51,642 nt of DNA, taken from an uncultured Dorea sp. GTDB lineage: Bacteria > Bacillota > Clostridia > Lachnospirales > Lachnospiraceae. The notes under the pieces are model-generated. The model searched no databases and had not been told where the DNA came from. It saw only the letters and a program-made list of their open reading frames with translations. This document shows positions 43,666-51,547 of the stretch, one piece after another. Numbering within the stretch: position 1 is the stretch's first letter; the number at the start of each line of letters is the position of its first letter. The position numbers were made by a program, and so were the translations under genes. Location of the stretch: contig CANTDX010000022.1 in NCBI GenBank assembly GCA_947652615.1, positions 1-51,642 of the forward strand, written 5' to 3'.

Positions 43666-44559
43666 TCACAACGGCAGCCTCATCTGCGTAACCTGATACG
43701 CCCTCTTATACTGGCTGATAATATCCTCCATCCGATACGCGATCTGCCTCTCCTTGCATTCCCCTGCGAAATACTCCCACAGCTTCCGCGCCCTGGGACT
43801 GACACACTCATAAGCTCCCCCATACTTCTTCTGATAGGCTTCCGCCAGCCCTTCCCCGGGAAATAATTCATTCAGCTTCCGATAATACCAGTCTCTCTGA
43901 TTCCCCCGCAGGGTCATGCCGAATGCAGGATAGATGAACTTCGCCCCAGACATTTGCGCCCACCTGACGATCTCCCCGATATTCTCCTGGTTATCCTCTA
44001 TGAAGGGCAGCACCGGCATCAGCAGGATCCCTGTATAGAGCCCCGCCCCAGATAACTTCTCGATCATCTTGAACCGCTCCGCCGGACGTGAGACGTTCGG
44101 CTCGATCTTCGCCGCCAGTTCATCCTCTGCCGTTGTGATTGTAACCTTTATCAGCACCGGAGAATGCTCGGCGATACTTTGAAGGACGTCTATGTCCCGG
44201 GTAAGCAGCGTACTCTTCGTCGCAATAGCCGCTCCGAACCCGAACGCATCGCACAGTTCCAACGCGTGCCGGGATAACTCAAGCTCACGCTCGAAGGGAT
44301 TATATGGGTCGCTCATAGCGCCCGTCCCTACTACGCCGCTTCTGGTCTTCCTGCGCAGATCGTCCCAGATGATCTCAAGCGCCTTCTCCTTGGCGCGCAC
44401 CTGATCGAAATGCCCCACTCCGTAGCAGTCCGAACGGCTGTCACAGTATATGCAGCCGTGGCAGCACCCTTTATAAATATTCATATTGTAATCAATCCCG
44501 AACCACTTCGCGGGAGCCTTCGTCTTCGTCACGATGGTTTTCGCAGGAATGTATTCCAT
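43666..44559 (-). CDS. SPL-like radical SAM protein
   Basis: Encodes 297 residues with the radical SAM cluster GCCHGCIYCDSR near residue 32 (CxxxCxxC) after an IYKGC-type lead, and the segment VGTGAMSDPYNPFE near 80. This matches the spore photoproduct lyase-like group often called Rv2578c/SplB-like, whose reaction in non-sporulating contexts is unknown. It lacks the N-terminal extension and conserved cysteine set that I would demand to call true SplB. Single gene or paired with the NUDIX gene 15 bases upstream. Confidence 0.85.
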   Translation of the reverse strand: MEYIPAKTIVTKTKAPAKWFGIDYNMNIYKGCCHGCIYCDSRSDCYGVGHFDQVRAKEKALEIIWDDLRRKTRSGVVGTGAMSDPYNPFERELELSRHALELCDAFGFGAAIATKSTLLTRDIDVLQSIAEHSPVLIKVTITTAEDELAAKIEPNVSRPAERFKMIEKLSGAGLYTGILLMPVLPFIEDNQENIGEIVRWAQMSGAKFIYPAFGMTLRGNQRDWYYRKLNELFPGEGLAEAYQKKYGGAYECVSPRARKLWEYFAGECKERQIAYRMEDIISQYKRAYQVTQMRLPL

Positions 44560-44574
44560 CTATATCCTCTCCCC

Positions 44575-45063
44575 TCACTTAACAGCCGGCAGCTCCATCG
44601 GCTCTCCGTCAAGCGCCGCATAGATCAGTCCGTCATGCCCGTCGTACACAAGCTTCAGAGAGAAGAACGGCCGGTTCTCGGCTAATAACCGGAAGAAGAT
44701 CTTATCCCCCTCCCAGATATTCAGCTCCTCCACCTGATCCATATCTACCCACGCAAGCTCTCCCTCGTCGCAGGGGATCGGATCTCCTTCGAATCCGTCC
44801 GCCGTAAATAATGACATATACTCCGTGACGCCATTTCCCGATACGAAGGTCACAAGCCCCCGATACCGATAGGACGTCAGCGTATAGCCCGTTTCCTCCT
44901 TTACCTCGCGCAGTAGACATTCCTCAGGGCTCTCGTCCGCCTCAAAATGACCGCCTACGCCGATCCATTTATCCTTATTCACATCATTCTTCTTCACCGT
45001 CCTGTGCAGCATCAGGTATTTGCCGTCACGCTCTATATAACACAGGGTGCTTAATTTCTCCAT
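44575..45063 (-). CDS. NUDIX hydrolase, MutT/8-oxo-dGTPase type
   Basis: Encodes 162 residues with a full NUDIX box, GGHFEADESPEECLLREVKEETG in pattern GX5EX7REUXEEXGU near residue 40. The N-terminus LSTLCYIERDGKYLMLHR is typical of the 8-oxo-dGTP diphosphatase branch, which sanitises the nucleotide pool. ATG 45063 has AGGAG 8 bases ahead and is chosen over a start 6 codons earlier. It lies between the response regulator and radical SAM genes on the same strand. Confidence 0.88.
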   Translation of the reverse strand: MEKLSTLCYIERDGKYLMLHRTVKKNDVNKDKWIGVGGHFEADESPEECLLREVKEETGYTLTSYRYRGLVTFVSGNGVTEYMSLFTADGFEGDPIPCDEGELAWVDMDQVEELNIWEGDKIFFRLLAENRPFFSLKLVYDGHDGLIYAALDGEPMELPAVK

Positions 45064-45133
45064 ATCTTTCACTCCTATCATCCATCCGCGGCTGCACAGC
45101 CGTAACAGTTCAGACAGCCAATACAGCGCATCG

Positions 45134-45856
45134 TTATCCGCCCAACAACTGCCGCAAGACCTTGATCTTCTCCCGGCCCACCGGAAGCACCTCTTTGTCG
45201 TAACCCTCCATCTTCACCGCGAAGCTGTTATTCCCCCACAGAAATAACTCCTTCACCTTCCCCAGGTTGATCAGATAGCTCTTCTGGCTTCTGAAAAATC
45301 CCATATCCTTAAGCCGCTTCTCAAAATCACCGATGGTCTTCCCCTCATAGTATTCGTTCTTGTCAGTATGGATCATACAGCCGCGGTTGCAGGTCTCGAT
45401 ATAGACGATATTTCCCACCTCTTCATAAATGGTCTTTCCGTCCGTATTGATCGCGATCCGCTTCCTTGCCTCCGGCTTCACGTTCTCCTGTACCGAAGGA
45501 TTCCCGAATCCGCACTTCCTCAGCATTTTCTCAAGACGTCTCCGGTCGAAGGGCTTCAGGATATAGTCGTCCACCTCCAGTTCAAACGCCTTCACGGCAT
45601 ACTCGGAATATGCCGTCACGAATATGATCTTCATCTCCGGCTGCATATTCTTCAATGCATTTACAAGAACGGTACCGTTAATGTCACCCAGATTGATATC
45701 CAGGAAAAATATATCGTATCTCTCCTCCCCCGCCATCTCAAGCGCCTGCGCTCCGTTCTCGCCTTCATCGACCTGCGCCTCCGGAAGAAGCTGCAATATC
45801 TGGTGCTTAAGCTCACTTCTGGCCGGTCTCTCATCGTCAACTACCGCAATCCTCAT
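45134..45856 (-). CDS. LytTR-family response regulator
   Basis: Encodes 240 residues: a receiver domain with VDDERPAR at the start, the phosphoacceptor aspartate in FFLDINLGD near residue 55 and the conserved lysine in ILKPFDRR near 100, then a LytTR DNA-binding domain from about 138 (VYIETCNRG, FFRSQKSYLIN). LytTR domains bind pairs of 9-bp direct repeats spaced by 12 bp. Such a pair lies upstream of the symporter at 48934. Start overlaps the kinase stop by 4 bases. Confidence 0.94.
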   Translation of the reverse strand: MRIAVVDDERPARSELKHQILQLLPEAQVDEGENGAQALEMAGEERYDIFFLDINLGDINGTVLVNALKNMQPEMKIIFVTAYSEYAVKAFELEVDDYILKPFDRRRLEKMLRKCGFGNPSVQENVKPEARKRIAINTDGKTIYEEVGNIVYIETCNRGCMIHTDKNEYYEGKTIGDFEKRLKDMGFFRSQKSYLINLGKVKELFLWGNNSFAVKMEGYDKEVLPVGREKIKVLRQLLGG

Positions 45857-47544
45857 AGACCCTTCCTCCTCACAAAATGTAATTCCACACAGGTTCCCTG
45901 CCCGGAGCTTGTGATACGAAGTCCATGCTCTTCCCCATATGTACTCTTCATTCTCTTATGCACATTGCTAAGCCCGATACTGTTCCCGATCGCCTGACCG
46001 CTCCGAAGCTTCTCAAGGATATCGTCCCCGATTCCTTTTCCTTCATCCCTGATCTGTACCAGATACCCGTCTGCCGTCTCCCTCACGCAGATCGAGACAA
46101 CTCGTTTGCCCTCCCTGTTCATACCATAGCGCACCGCATTCTCTACGATCGGCTGCAGGATCAAAGTCGGGATCCTGATATCCATGTACTCCGGGACATC
46201 ATAGGTAACCACAAGCTTCTCCTCAAACCGCGCCTGCTCAAGCTCCAGATAGTCCCTCACATGATCCATCTCTTCCTCCATGGGCACCATATACGCATCA
46301 TAATCCAGATTATAGCGGAAATAATTTGCAAGGATGATCAGAAGCTCCCTCGCCCTCTCCGGATCCTCCCGGCACACACAGGACACGGTATTCAGCGCAT
46401 TGAAGAGGAAATGAGGATTCACCTGGAACTGCAATGCCTTAAACTCTGCTTTCCGGCACATATCCTTCTGGCGCTCCAGCTCTGCAAGCGCGATCTGATA
46501 AGAGCTTAGGAGCACCAGATGAGAGAGCAGCTCCAGTTCGCTCTGGCGGAATACCCACTGCTTCTTCACCCACACGATCAGACAGCCGATCGCCTGTTCC
46601 CGGATCACGATCGGCGCCGCCACCAGCGAATAATCCTTCATACACTCATACCACGCACTGGAGTGGGGCACCCGGTACATCGTCTCAAGCTCCCGGGTCT
46701 CCATCGCCCTGACCCCGATATCCGGAATTCCCGCTTCCGGCTGGAGCTGTTCGGATGTTTCCCGCTGACAGTCCGCTATGATCTCATTCTTATTGGTAAC
46801 CATAACTCCCGCCCAATCCGTCTCTTCCAGGATGATCCTCGCGAACTTCTCCATATTCTCCTTATCTTCAAGTCCCTTAAGGAGCTGCGGAAGACATTTC
46901 TTCATCAGCTCCGATGCCTGCTGAAGCTGACGGCTCCTCTCAATATCCTGCTGGACGAACACATTGTTGAAGCTTGAGATAAATATCAGGATGCCGACGG
47001 CATTCATCAAGATCATCGGCAAAGAGATCTCCAGTATAGTATTCAATGCCATCTGGACCGGCACGGTGAACCGAAGAAGCGACACCATATCACAGACTTC
47101 CGCAAAACAAGTCAGAAGAAACAGATCCTTGTATTTCCATTTGCCCCGCTGAAAATACGGATAGAATCCCCCGCCGAGAAGGCCGAATAACATCGTGGAG
47201 AAGGCCGACGCCATGGCAAATGCCTGCGGAGATGAGAAGAAATACACATAGACCGCGCCGATCAGGGATGCGTAGAGCCCTACGATCGGCCCGCCGAGAA
47301 GCCCCGCCGTCATCGCGCCGATCACCCGCGTATTCAGGCTGTAGGAGCCGATATCTATCCCCGTATAAGTGGACAGCACGATCACTCCTCCAAATATAAC
47401 GGACAGCAGGGTTTGGCTCTTGAAGCTCCTCTGCTCCTGCACAATCAAATTCTGGATCAGACGGAACTTGGAGAGCAGATTTGCAACCAGTACAAGAAGG
47501 CCGATATTAAGAATCAATTCAAACACCAGTGTATTCTCCTTCAT
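45853..47544 (-). CDS. LytS-type sensor histidine kinase
   Basis: Encodes 563 residues: five to six N-terminal membrane segments of the 5TM-5TMR_LYT type (to about 185, with RVIGAMTAGLLGGPIVGLYASLIGA), a GAF-like region (about 215-350), the His_kinase block QVNPHFLFNALNTVS with the phosphohistidine, and a HATPase domain with LQPIVENAVRYGM and DEGKGIG. It signals to the adjacent LytTR regulator. ATG 47544 has GGGAGGAG ahead; the longer frame would start inside the upstream terminator. The ligand is unknown; C4-dicarboxylates or amino acids are guesses from the symporter next door. Confidence 0.93.
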   Translation of the reverse strand: MKENTLVFELILNIGLLVLVANLLSKFRLIQNLIVQEQRSFKSQTLLSVIFGGVIVLSTYTGIDIGSYSLNTRVIGAMTAGLLGGPIVGLYASLIGAVYVYFFSSPQAFAMASAFSTMLFGLLGGGFYPYFQRGKWKYKDLFLLTCFAEVCDMVSLLRFTVPVQMALNTILEISLPMILMNAVGILIFISSFNNVFVQQDIERSRQLQQASELMKKCLPQLLKGLEDKENMEKFARIILEETDWAGVMVTNKNEIIADCQRETSEQLQPEAGIPDIGVRAMETRELETMYRVPHSSAWYECMKDYSLVAAPIVIREQAIGCLIVWVKKQWVFRQSELELLSHLVLLSSYQIALAELERQKDMCRKAEFKALQFQVNPHFLFNALNTVSCVCREDPERARELLIILANYFRYNLDYDAYMVPMEEEMDHVRDYLELEQARFEEKLVVTYDVPEYMDIRIPTLILQPIVENAVRYGMNREGKRVVSICVRETADGYLVQIRDEGKGIGDDILEKLRSGQAIGNSIGLSNVHKRMKSTYGEEHGLRITSSGQGTCVELHFVRRKGL

Positions 47545-47600
47545 ATGCTCTCCTCCCACCTTCTTCAATAACTGTAGCATATTTCCCAATGGGATACAAC

Positions 47601-47648
47601 AAAAACTCTTCGGAGCCTCCGATAGATGCACCGGAAGCCCCGAAGAGA
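47601..47648 (-). terminator. intrinsic terminator after symporter gene
   Basis: Arms CTCTTCGGGGCTTCCG and CGGAGGCTCCGAAGAG (minus strand, one mismatch) followed by TTTTT. It lies 36 bases beyond the symporter stop and separates it from the sensor kinase gene. Confidence 0.88.
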
Positions 47649-47683
47649 GGTAGGTATGTTCAAAATGTGATCTGAAACCTTAG

Positions 47684-48934
47684 TTAATAAGTAACTGTCT
47701 TCTTCTTGTTGTAGACGTCGCGGTCCAGCTCGCCGAGCTTGCTTGCCACCAGAAGTCCCACCATGACGTCCACATCTACGTTCATCAGCGTGCGGAACAT
47801 TCCCGCGAACCAGTCAATACCGATCAATACCGCGATACTCTCAAGCGGAAGGCCCAGTGAAGAAGCAAGGAAGGTATACACGATAACAGAACCGCCGGGT
47901 ACAGAGATGGTACCCATGCACATCAGACAGGATAACAAGATCGCCATACCCATCTGGTATACCGTCATCTCAATTCCGGTAGACTGTGCTATGAAGAAGA
48001 TCGCCGCAACATAACACTGGGCTGCGCCGCAGCTATTCATAGACATCGTGATCGGTCCGGTGAAGTCTGCAACCTTACGGCTGATACCAAACTTCGTAAC
48101 CGCATCCTCCATCTTTGTTGGCAGACAGATCGCCCCGGAAGTGGTGGTAATGGCCATAATGGACATCTTCGCGAACTTCTTCGGCATCTTTGCGACATTT
48201 ACCTTACACAATGCCGCCGTAAGCGGCCCGAATATCAGGAATTGGATTGCATCGCCAATCAGGAGCAGACCCAAGAACTTCAGCATCGGGATGATCACCT
48301 TCAGTCCTGTAGAACCCGCAACATTTGCCAGCAGACAGAAGATACCGATCGGAGCGATATTCATGACCGTCTTGATAATGTTCGTGATGACTGCGTTCAA
48401 TCCCTGTACCCAGTCAACCATGACACGGTTGCCGCTCTGCTTCGTGTAAGCGCCCATCGCGATACCGAAGAATAACGCGAATACGATACACGGAACCATA
48501 GCTCCTTCTGACATGGAATTGATCACGTTCGTAGGTACGAATCCCAGTATCGTATCCTGCAGGGATGCCGATTCCACCGTTGCATTCGCGATATCCTCCG
48601 CGTTGCCAAGAGCGATACCCACGCCCGGCTTAAAGAGCATGGACAGTATCACGCCGAAGCCTGCGGAGATCACGGTGAAGAAGATGATCCATTTGAATGT
48701 ATGGAATCCCATCTTACCGACATCCTGACCGTCTCCGCTTCCTACTGCCGCCGCCACTGCGGACATAACGAGAAGCACTACCGACATCTGGATCAGCCGA
48801 AGGAATATGTCGCCGATAAATTTCAGATTAGCCGCCCACTCGCCGATGACCGCACCGAATGCAATACCTCCGAAGGTTGCAATTAGAATCTGTGTTGTAA
48901 GAGAAATCGAAAATCTTTTTTTCTTTTCTTCCAT
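47684..48934 (-). CDS. dicarboxylate/amino acid:cation symporter (DAACS)
   Basis: Encodes 416 residues with about eight membrane helices and two re-entrant loops of the DAACS (GltP/DctA) fold. A serine-rich first hairpin is replaced by TTTSGAICLPTKMEDAV near residue 268, and the NSCGAAQCYVAAIF segment near 305 corresponds to the NMDG-type substrate region, without its usual aspartate. It takes up dicarboxylates or acidic/neutral amino acids with cations. The gene has its own promoter with upstream LytTR-type repeats. Confidence 0.9.
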   Translation of the reverse strand: MEEKKKRFSISLTTQILIATFGGIAFGAVIGEWAANLKFIGDIFLRLIQMSVVLLVMSAVAAAVGSGDGQDVGKMGFHTFKWIIFFTVISAGFGVILSMLFKPGVGIALGNAEDIANATVESASLQDTILGFVPTNVINSMSEGAMVPCIVFALFFGIAMGAYTKQSGNRVMVDWVQGLNAVITNIIKTVMNIAPIGIFCLLANVAGSTGLKVIIPMLKFLGLLLIGDAIQFLIFGPLTAALCKVNVAKMPKKFAKMSIMAITTTSGAICLPTKMEDAVTKFGISRKVADFTGPITMSMNSCGAAQCYVAAIFFIAQSTGIEMTVYQMGMAILLSCLMCMGTISVPGGSVIVYTFLASSLGLPLESIAVLIGIDWFAGMFRTLMNVDVDVMVGLLVASKLGELDRDVYNKKKTVTY

Positions 48935-49004
48935 TTGTTACCCCATCCTCCATTTTCACTTTTTCGCACATTTTCTGAGACGGCCGTCCCTCATTTCTGT
49001 ACAC

Positions 49005-49032
49005 ATTTTACCTTTTTCCAGAAAATACGCAA
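49005..49032 (-). promoter_or_regulatory. promoter of the symporter gene
   Basis: On the minus strand TTGCGT (49027-49032), a 16-base spacer and TAAAAT (49005-49010). It leaves a leader of about 65 bases before the symporter ATG. Confidence 0.55.
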
Positions 49033-49039
49033 TAGTTTT

Positions 49040-49069
49040 TGTATGAAATGTAAGAATATATGTATGAAA
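49040..49069. promoter_or_regulatory. LytTR-type operator: two 9-bp direct repeats spaced 12 bp
   Basis: TGTATGAAA at 49040-49048 and again at 49061-49069, identical, with exactly 12 bases between, so 21 bp from start to start. The inner edge is 7 bases upstream of the symporter -35. This is the classic layout for LytTR-domain activators; the regulator encoded at 45134 is the likely binder. Interpretation depends on spacing and position, not on a consensus match. Confidence 0.65.
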
Positions 49070-49090
49070 AGTTGTAATTCCTAACCAGGC

Positions 49091-49119
49091 TGCACATCCT
49101 TCGGCAAATATGCTAGAAT
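49091..49119 (+). promoter_or_regulatory. promoter of the pseudouridine synthase gene
   Basis: TGCACA (49091-49096), a 17-base spacer and TAGAAT (49114-49119), with TG-C making an extended -10. It is 61 bases ahead of the chosen ATG and divergent from the symporter promoter. Confidence 0.45.
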
Positions 49120-49179
49120 AGAGACATCACGCTATCGCAATCGGCGGCTGAAATGTGTATCGGGAGGAAAGATGTTAAG

Positions 49180-50115
49180 ATGAATCGGACAATTGATTAT
49201 CTGATAGACGAGACAGACGGCGGACTCAGAGTAGAGCAATATCTCAGACGGCGGGGGTATTCCTGCCAGAACCTTACGGAGATCAAGCGGATGCCCGGGA
49301 GTATCCTGGTAAACGGCATTCACTGCTATATGAGACAGACGCTTGCGGCAGGCGATCGGCTCCGTGTCTGCATCTGCGAGACGGAGTGCTCCGGGAAGAT
49401 TCCTCCGGTGAAGCTTCCCCTTGATATCGTATATGAGGACGAGGATATCATCGTGATCAACAAGCCTGCCGGTATGCCGATCCATCCTTCCCTCAATAAC
49501 TACACGAATTCTATGGCCAATGCCCTGGCCTGGTATTATCAGGAGCAGGGCAAGCCCTTTATCTTCCGCTGCTGCAACCGTCTGGACCGAGACACCTCCG
49601 GCCTTACCATTGTCGCGAAGCACTTGGTCAGCGGCAGTATCCTCTCCGATATGGTGCGCAGACATATTATACGCCGGGAGTATCTTGCCATCGTGCGCGG
49701 GCATGTGCTGCCGCAATCCGGCACGATCGATGCTCCCCTTGCCCGCAAGCCCGGAACCATCATTGAACGAACCGTGGACTTCGAGCACGGGGAGACGGCC
49801 GTCACCCATTATCGGGTCGTGGACGAACGAAACGGCCACAGCCTGATATCCCTGCGCCTGGAGACAGGACGGACCCACCAGATCCGGATACATATGAAGC
49901 ATCTCGGATATCCTCTGATCGGAGACTACCTGTATAATCCGGACATGGAATATATGGACAGACAAGCGCTGCACTCACACCGGCTTGCATTCACACATCC
50001 GATTACAGGAGATGCTATGGAATTCACTGCTCCGCTTCCCGAGGATATGAGCGCCGTTCTGCAATGCGGCAGACAGAACATATCAGGAGATTTCCCGGCA
50101 GTCTTTGAGCAATGA
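49180..50115 (+). CDS. RluA-family pseudouridine synthase
   Basis: Encodes 311 residues: an N-terminal S4-like RNA-binding region (VEQYLRRRGYSCQNLTEIKR near residue 17) and a pseudouridine synthase domain with the catalytic-aspartate motif CCNRLDRDTSGL near 131, VYEDEDIIVINKPAGMPIHP near 85 and RLETGRTHQIRIHMKHLGYPLIGD near 227. It isomerises uridine in rRNA or tRNA; which site is not clear. ATG 49180 fits GGGAGG better than the start nine codons earlier, which precedes that site. Its end overlaps the convergent ferritin-like gene by 33 bases. Confidence 0.92.
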   Translation: MNRTIDYLIDETDGGLRVEQYLRRRGYSCQNLTEIKRMPGSILVNGIHCYMRQTLAAGDRLRVCICETECSGKIPPVKLPLDIVYEDEDIIVINKPAGMPIHPSLNNYTNSMANALAWYYQEQGKPFIFRCCNRLDRDTSGLTIVAKHLVSGSILSDMVRRHIIRREYLAIVRGHVLPQSGTIDAPLARKPGTIIERTVDFEHGETAVTHYRVVDERNGHSLISLRLETGRTHQIRIHMKHLGYPLIGDYLYNPDMEYMDRQALHSHRLAFTHPITGDAMEFTAPLPEDMSAVLQCGRQNISGDFPAVFEQ

Positions 50116-50643
50116 CTGCAGCAGCATGATATGGTATTCCTCATCCTGGATGATCCTTGCCAGCACCGCGTTCACATAGCAGTCTTCTATCACCCGCATA
50201 TGCGCTTCATACTGGCTGATCGCCGCCCTCTCCGCCTCTATGTCCGCTGACAGCATCTTCTGTACATTTCCCGGGATATTCAAATATTCCGGCGTCCACA
50301 TCCGCCGTCTCCCGTTCCTCATCTTCGCGGTGAAATCCACCTGGCCGCCAAGCAGACAGATCAGCTCACCAAGCTTCTGCAGGTGCATCATCTCCGCCAT
50401 CGCGATACCCAGAAGCGTCTTCGCCATCTGGCACATCTCGTGGGACAGGCGGTTCTCGTTATTGATATACTGTGTGATGGCGGACATCTCCGATACTGCA
50501 CCGCAGTAATCCACACTGAGCAGATCTGCATAGGCACGGTTCCTCGCCTGTACCTGTATCGGCGGATAGGGCAAGTCGGCCATGATCGGCCTGCCGCCTG
50601 AGAAATTACATGTATTGACCAGCGGATTCTTCTTTTCTTCCAT
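50083..50643 (-). CDS. ferritin-like domain protein
   Basis: Encodes 186 residues predicted as a four-helix bundle. Helices carry the glutamate/histidine pairs expected of a di-metal site: SEMSAITQYI near residue 52, MAEMMHLQKLGE near 83, EAERAAISQYEAH near 135 and DEEYHIML near 167 (E-x6-Y, ExxH). It belongs to the rubrerythrin/ferritin-like superfamily, close to spore-coat or Mn-catalase-related proteins in organisation, but I cannot give a function. AGAAAAGAAG-type weak ribosome site; overlaps the pseudouridine synthase gene tail to tail. Confidence 0.82.
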   Translation of the reverse strand: MEEKKNPLVNTCNFSGGRPIMADLPYPPIQVQARNRAYADLLSVDYCGAVSEMSAITQYINNENRLSHEMCQMAKTLLGIAMAEMMHLQKLGELICLLGGQVDFTAKMRNGRRRMWTPEYLNIPGNVQKMLSADIEAERAAISQYEAHMRVIEDCYVNAVLARIIQDEEYHIMLLQSLLKDCREIS

Positions 50644-50731
50644 AAATTATATCACTCCCGAATCTGCCCCTCCCCGATAGGGAAAGGGGACTATTTGCAA
50701 TAGTATATTCGGGGGATGGCATTTGGTGCAT

Positions 50732-50771
50732 ACAAAATAAGCGTATCACTATCTCTAATGATACGCTTATG
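50732..50771 (-). terminator. intrinsic terminator after flavodoxin-lipoprotein pair
   Basis: Perfect 12-base inverted repeat ATAAGCGTATCA/TGATACGCTTAT with a 10-base loop, followed on the minus strand by TTTTG. It ends the transcript carrying the flavodoxin-like gene and small lipoprotein frame. Confidence 0.75.
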
Positions 50772-50784
50772 AACATCTATATGA

Positions 50785-50904
50785 TTATTTCTGTGCAATC
50801 GCCGCCTGTGTCACCTCCTGTTTTTCAGAAGCAGCCGACTGACTACAAGCTGTTAAAGCCAAAATGATAAAAAAAGAAAGTAATAGACTAACAATTCTTC
50901 TCAT
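50785..50904 (-). CDS. 39-residue lipoprotein fragment or micro-lipoprotein
   Basis: The frame encodes a charged start (MRRIV), a hydrophobic core, and the lipobox LTAC (cysteine 20), then only 19 more residues before a stop and a terminator. The ATG overlaps the flavodoxin stop codon (TAATG), which suggests translational coupling. It may be a true tiny lipoprotein or the 5' remnant of a longer lipoprotein gene lost by deletion. No domain remains to name. Confidence 0.5.
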   Translation of the reverse strand: MRRIVSLLLSFFIILALTACSQSAASEKQEVTQAAIAQK

Positions 50905-51491
50905 TACCCATTCCGCCTTTCTTCCAGTGCTTTCAACAAATATGCCATATTCTGACCAAGATTTTTCATTGTGTCAAGACCTTCTTCATCTTTCTGGACA
51001 TCCCCCGGCATCTGCCCATAGCCAAACGCCCAATAAGAAGAACCAACTACAAACATATTTTGCAACATAAAGAAATGGTACATTGCATCAAGTGTAGTAA
51101 GTGCGCCTCCTCTGCGTGCCGCCGTGACAGCCGCACCGACTTTGTGCCGAAACAGATTTTCACTCCGGTTCATATCGGTTACTACTGATGCCCGTTCTAA
51201 AAATGCCTGCATATTCGCAGAAATGTTTGCCGTATAAACTGGCGATCCGAGAATAATCCCGTCTGCCTGCGTCATCTTCTCAAAAATTTCCTGAAACAAG
51301 TCCTTTTTATGCACACAATTTTTTCTCCCACCACAAGCCCAACAAGCCTTGCAGGGTTCCATGATTTTCCCGGAAAGCTGCACCATTTCCGTTTCAATTC
51401 CTGCCTGATGCAATTCCTCAAACACTGTATGGATAAGGATTGCTGTATTTCCGTCTTTTCTTGCACTGCCGTTAATCGCTAAAACTTTCAT
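50904..51491 (-). CDS. flavodoxin-family NAD(P)H-dependent FMN reductase
   Basis: Encodes 195 residues of the flavodoxin-like fold. The FMN phosphate loop is INGSARKDGNTA at residue 6, ILGSPVYTANISANMQAFLER near residue 80 is the isoalloxazine-contact segment, and CKACWACGGRKNC near 46 is a cysteine cluster typical of the iron-sulfur flavoprotein-like NADPH-dependent FMN reductases. GGGAGG precedes the ATG. The inverted repeat TTGAAAA-N8-TTTTCAA at 51526-51547 just upstream is a possible operator. Confidence 0.9.
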   Translation of the reverse strand: MKVLAINGSARKDGNTAILIHTVFEELHQAGIETEMVQLSGKIMEPCKACWACGGRKNCVHKKDLFQEIFEKMTQADGIILGSPVYTANISANMQAFLERASVVTDMNRSENLFRHKVGAAVTAARRGGALTTLDAMYHFFMLQNMFVVGSSYWAFGYGQMPGDVQKDEEGLDTMKNLGQNMAYLLKALEERRNG

Positions 51492-51525
51492 ATATTACCT
51501 CCCTATTAAGTCAAGTCTTTTTTCC

Positions 51526-51547
51526 TTGAAAATCAAAGATTTTTCAA
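51526..51547. promoter_or_regulatory. inverted repeat upstream of flavodoxin gene
   Basis: TTGAAAA and TTTTCAA separated by 8 bases, 35 bases ahead of the flavodoxin start. Perfect arms in an otherwise AT-rich leader suggest a regulator site, though low complexity makes chance possible. Confidence 0.35.

Noticed and set aside
43666..44559. True spore photoproduct lyase (SplB)
   Set aside because: Shorter than SplB and I cannot locate the additional catalytic cysteine; called only SPL-like radical SAM.
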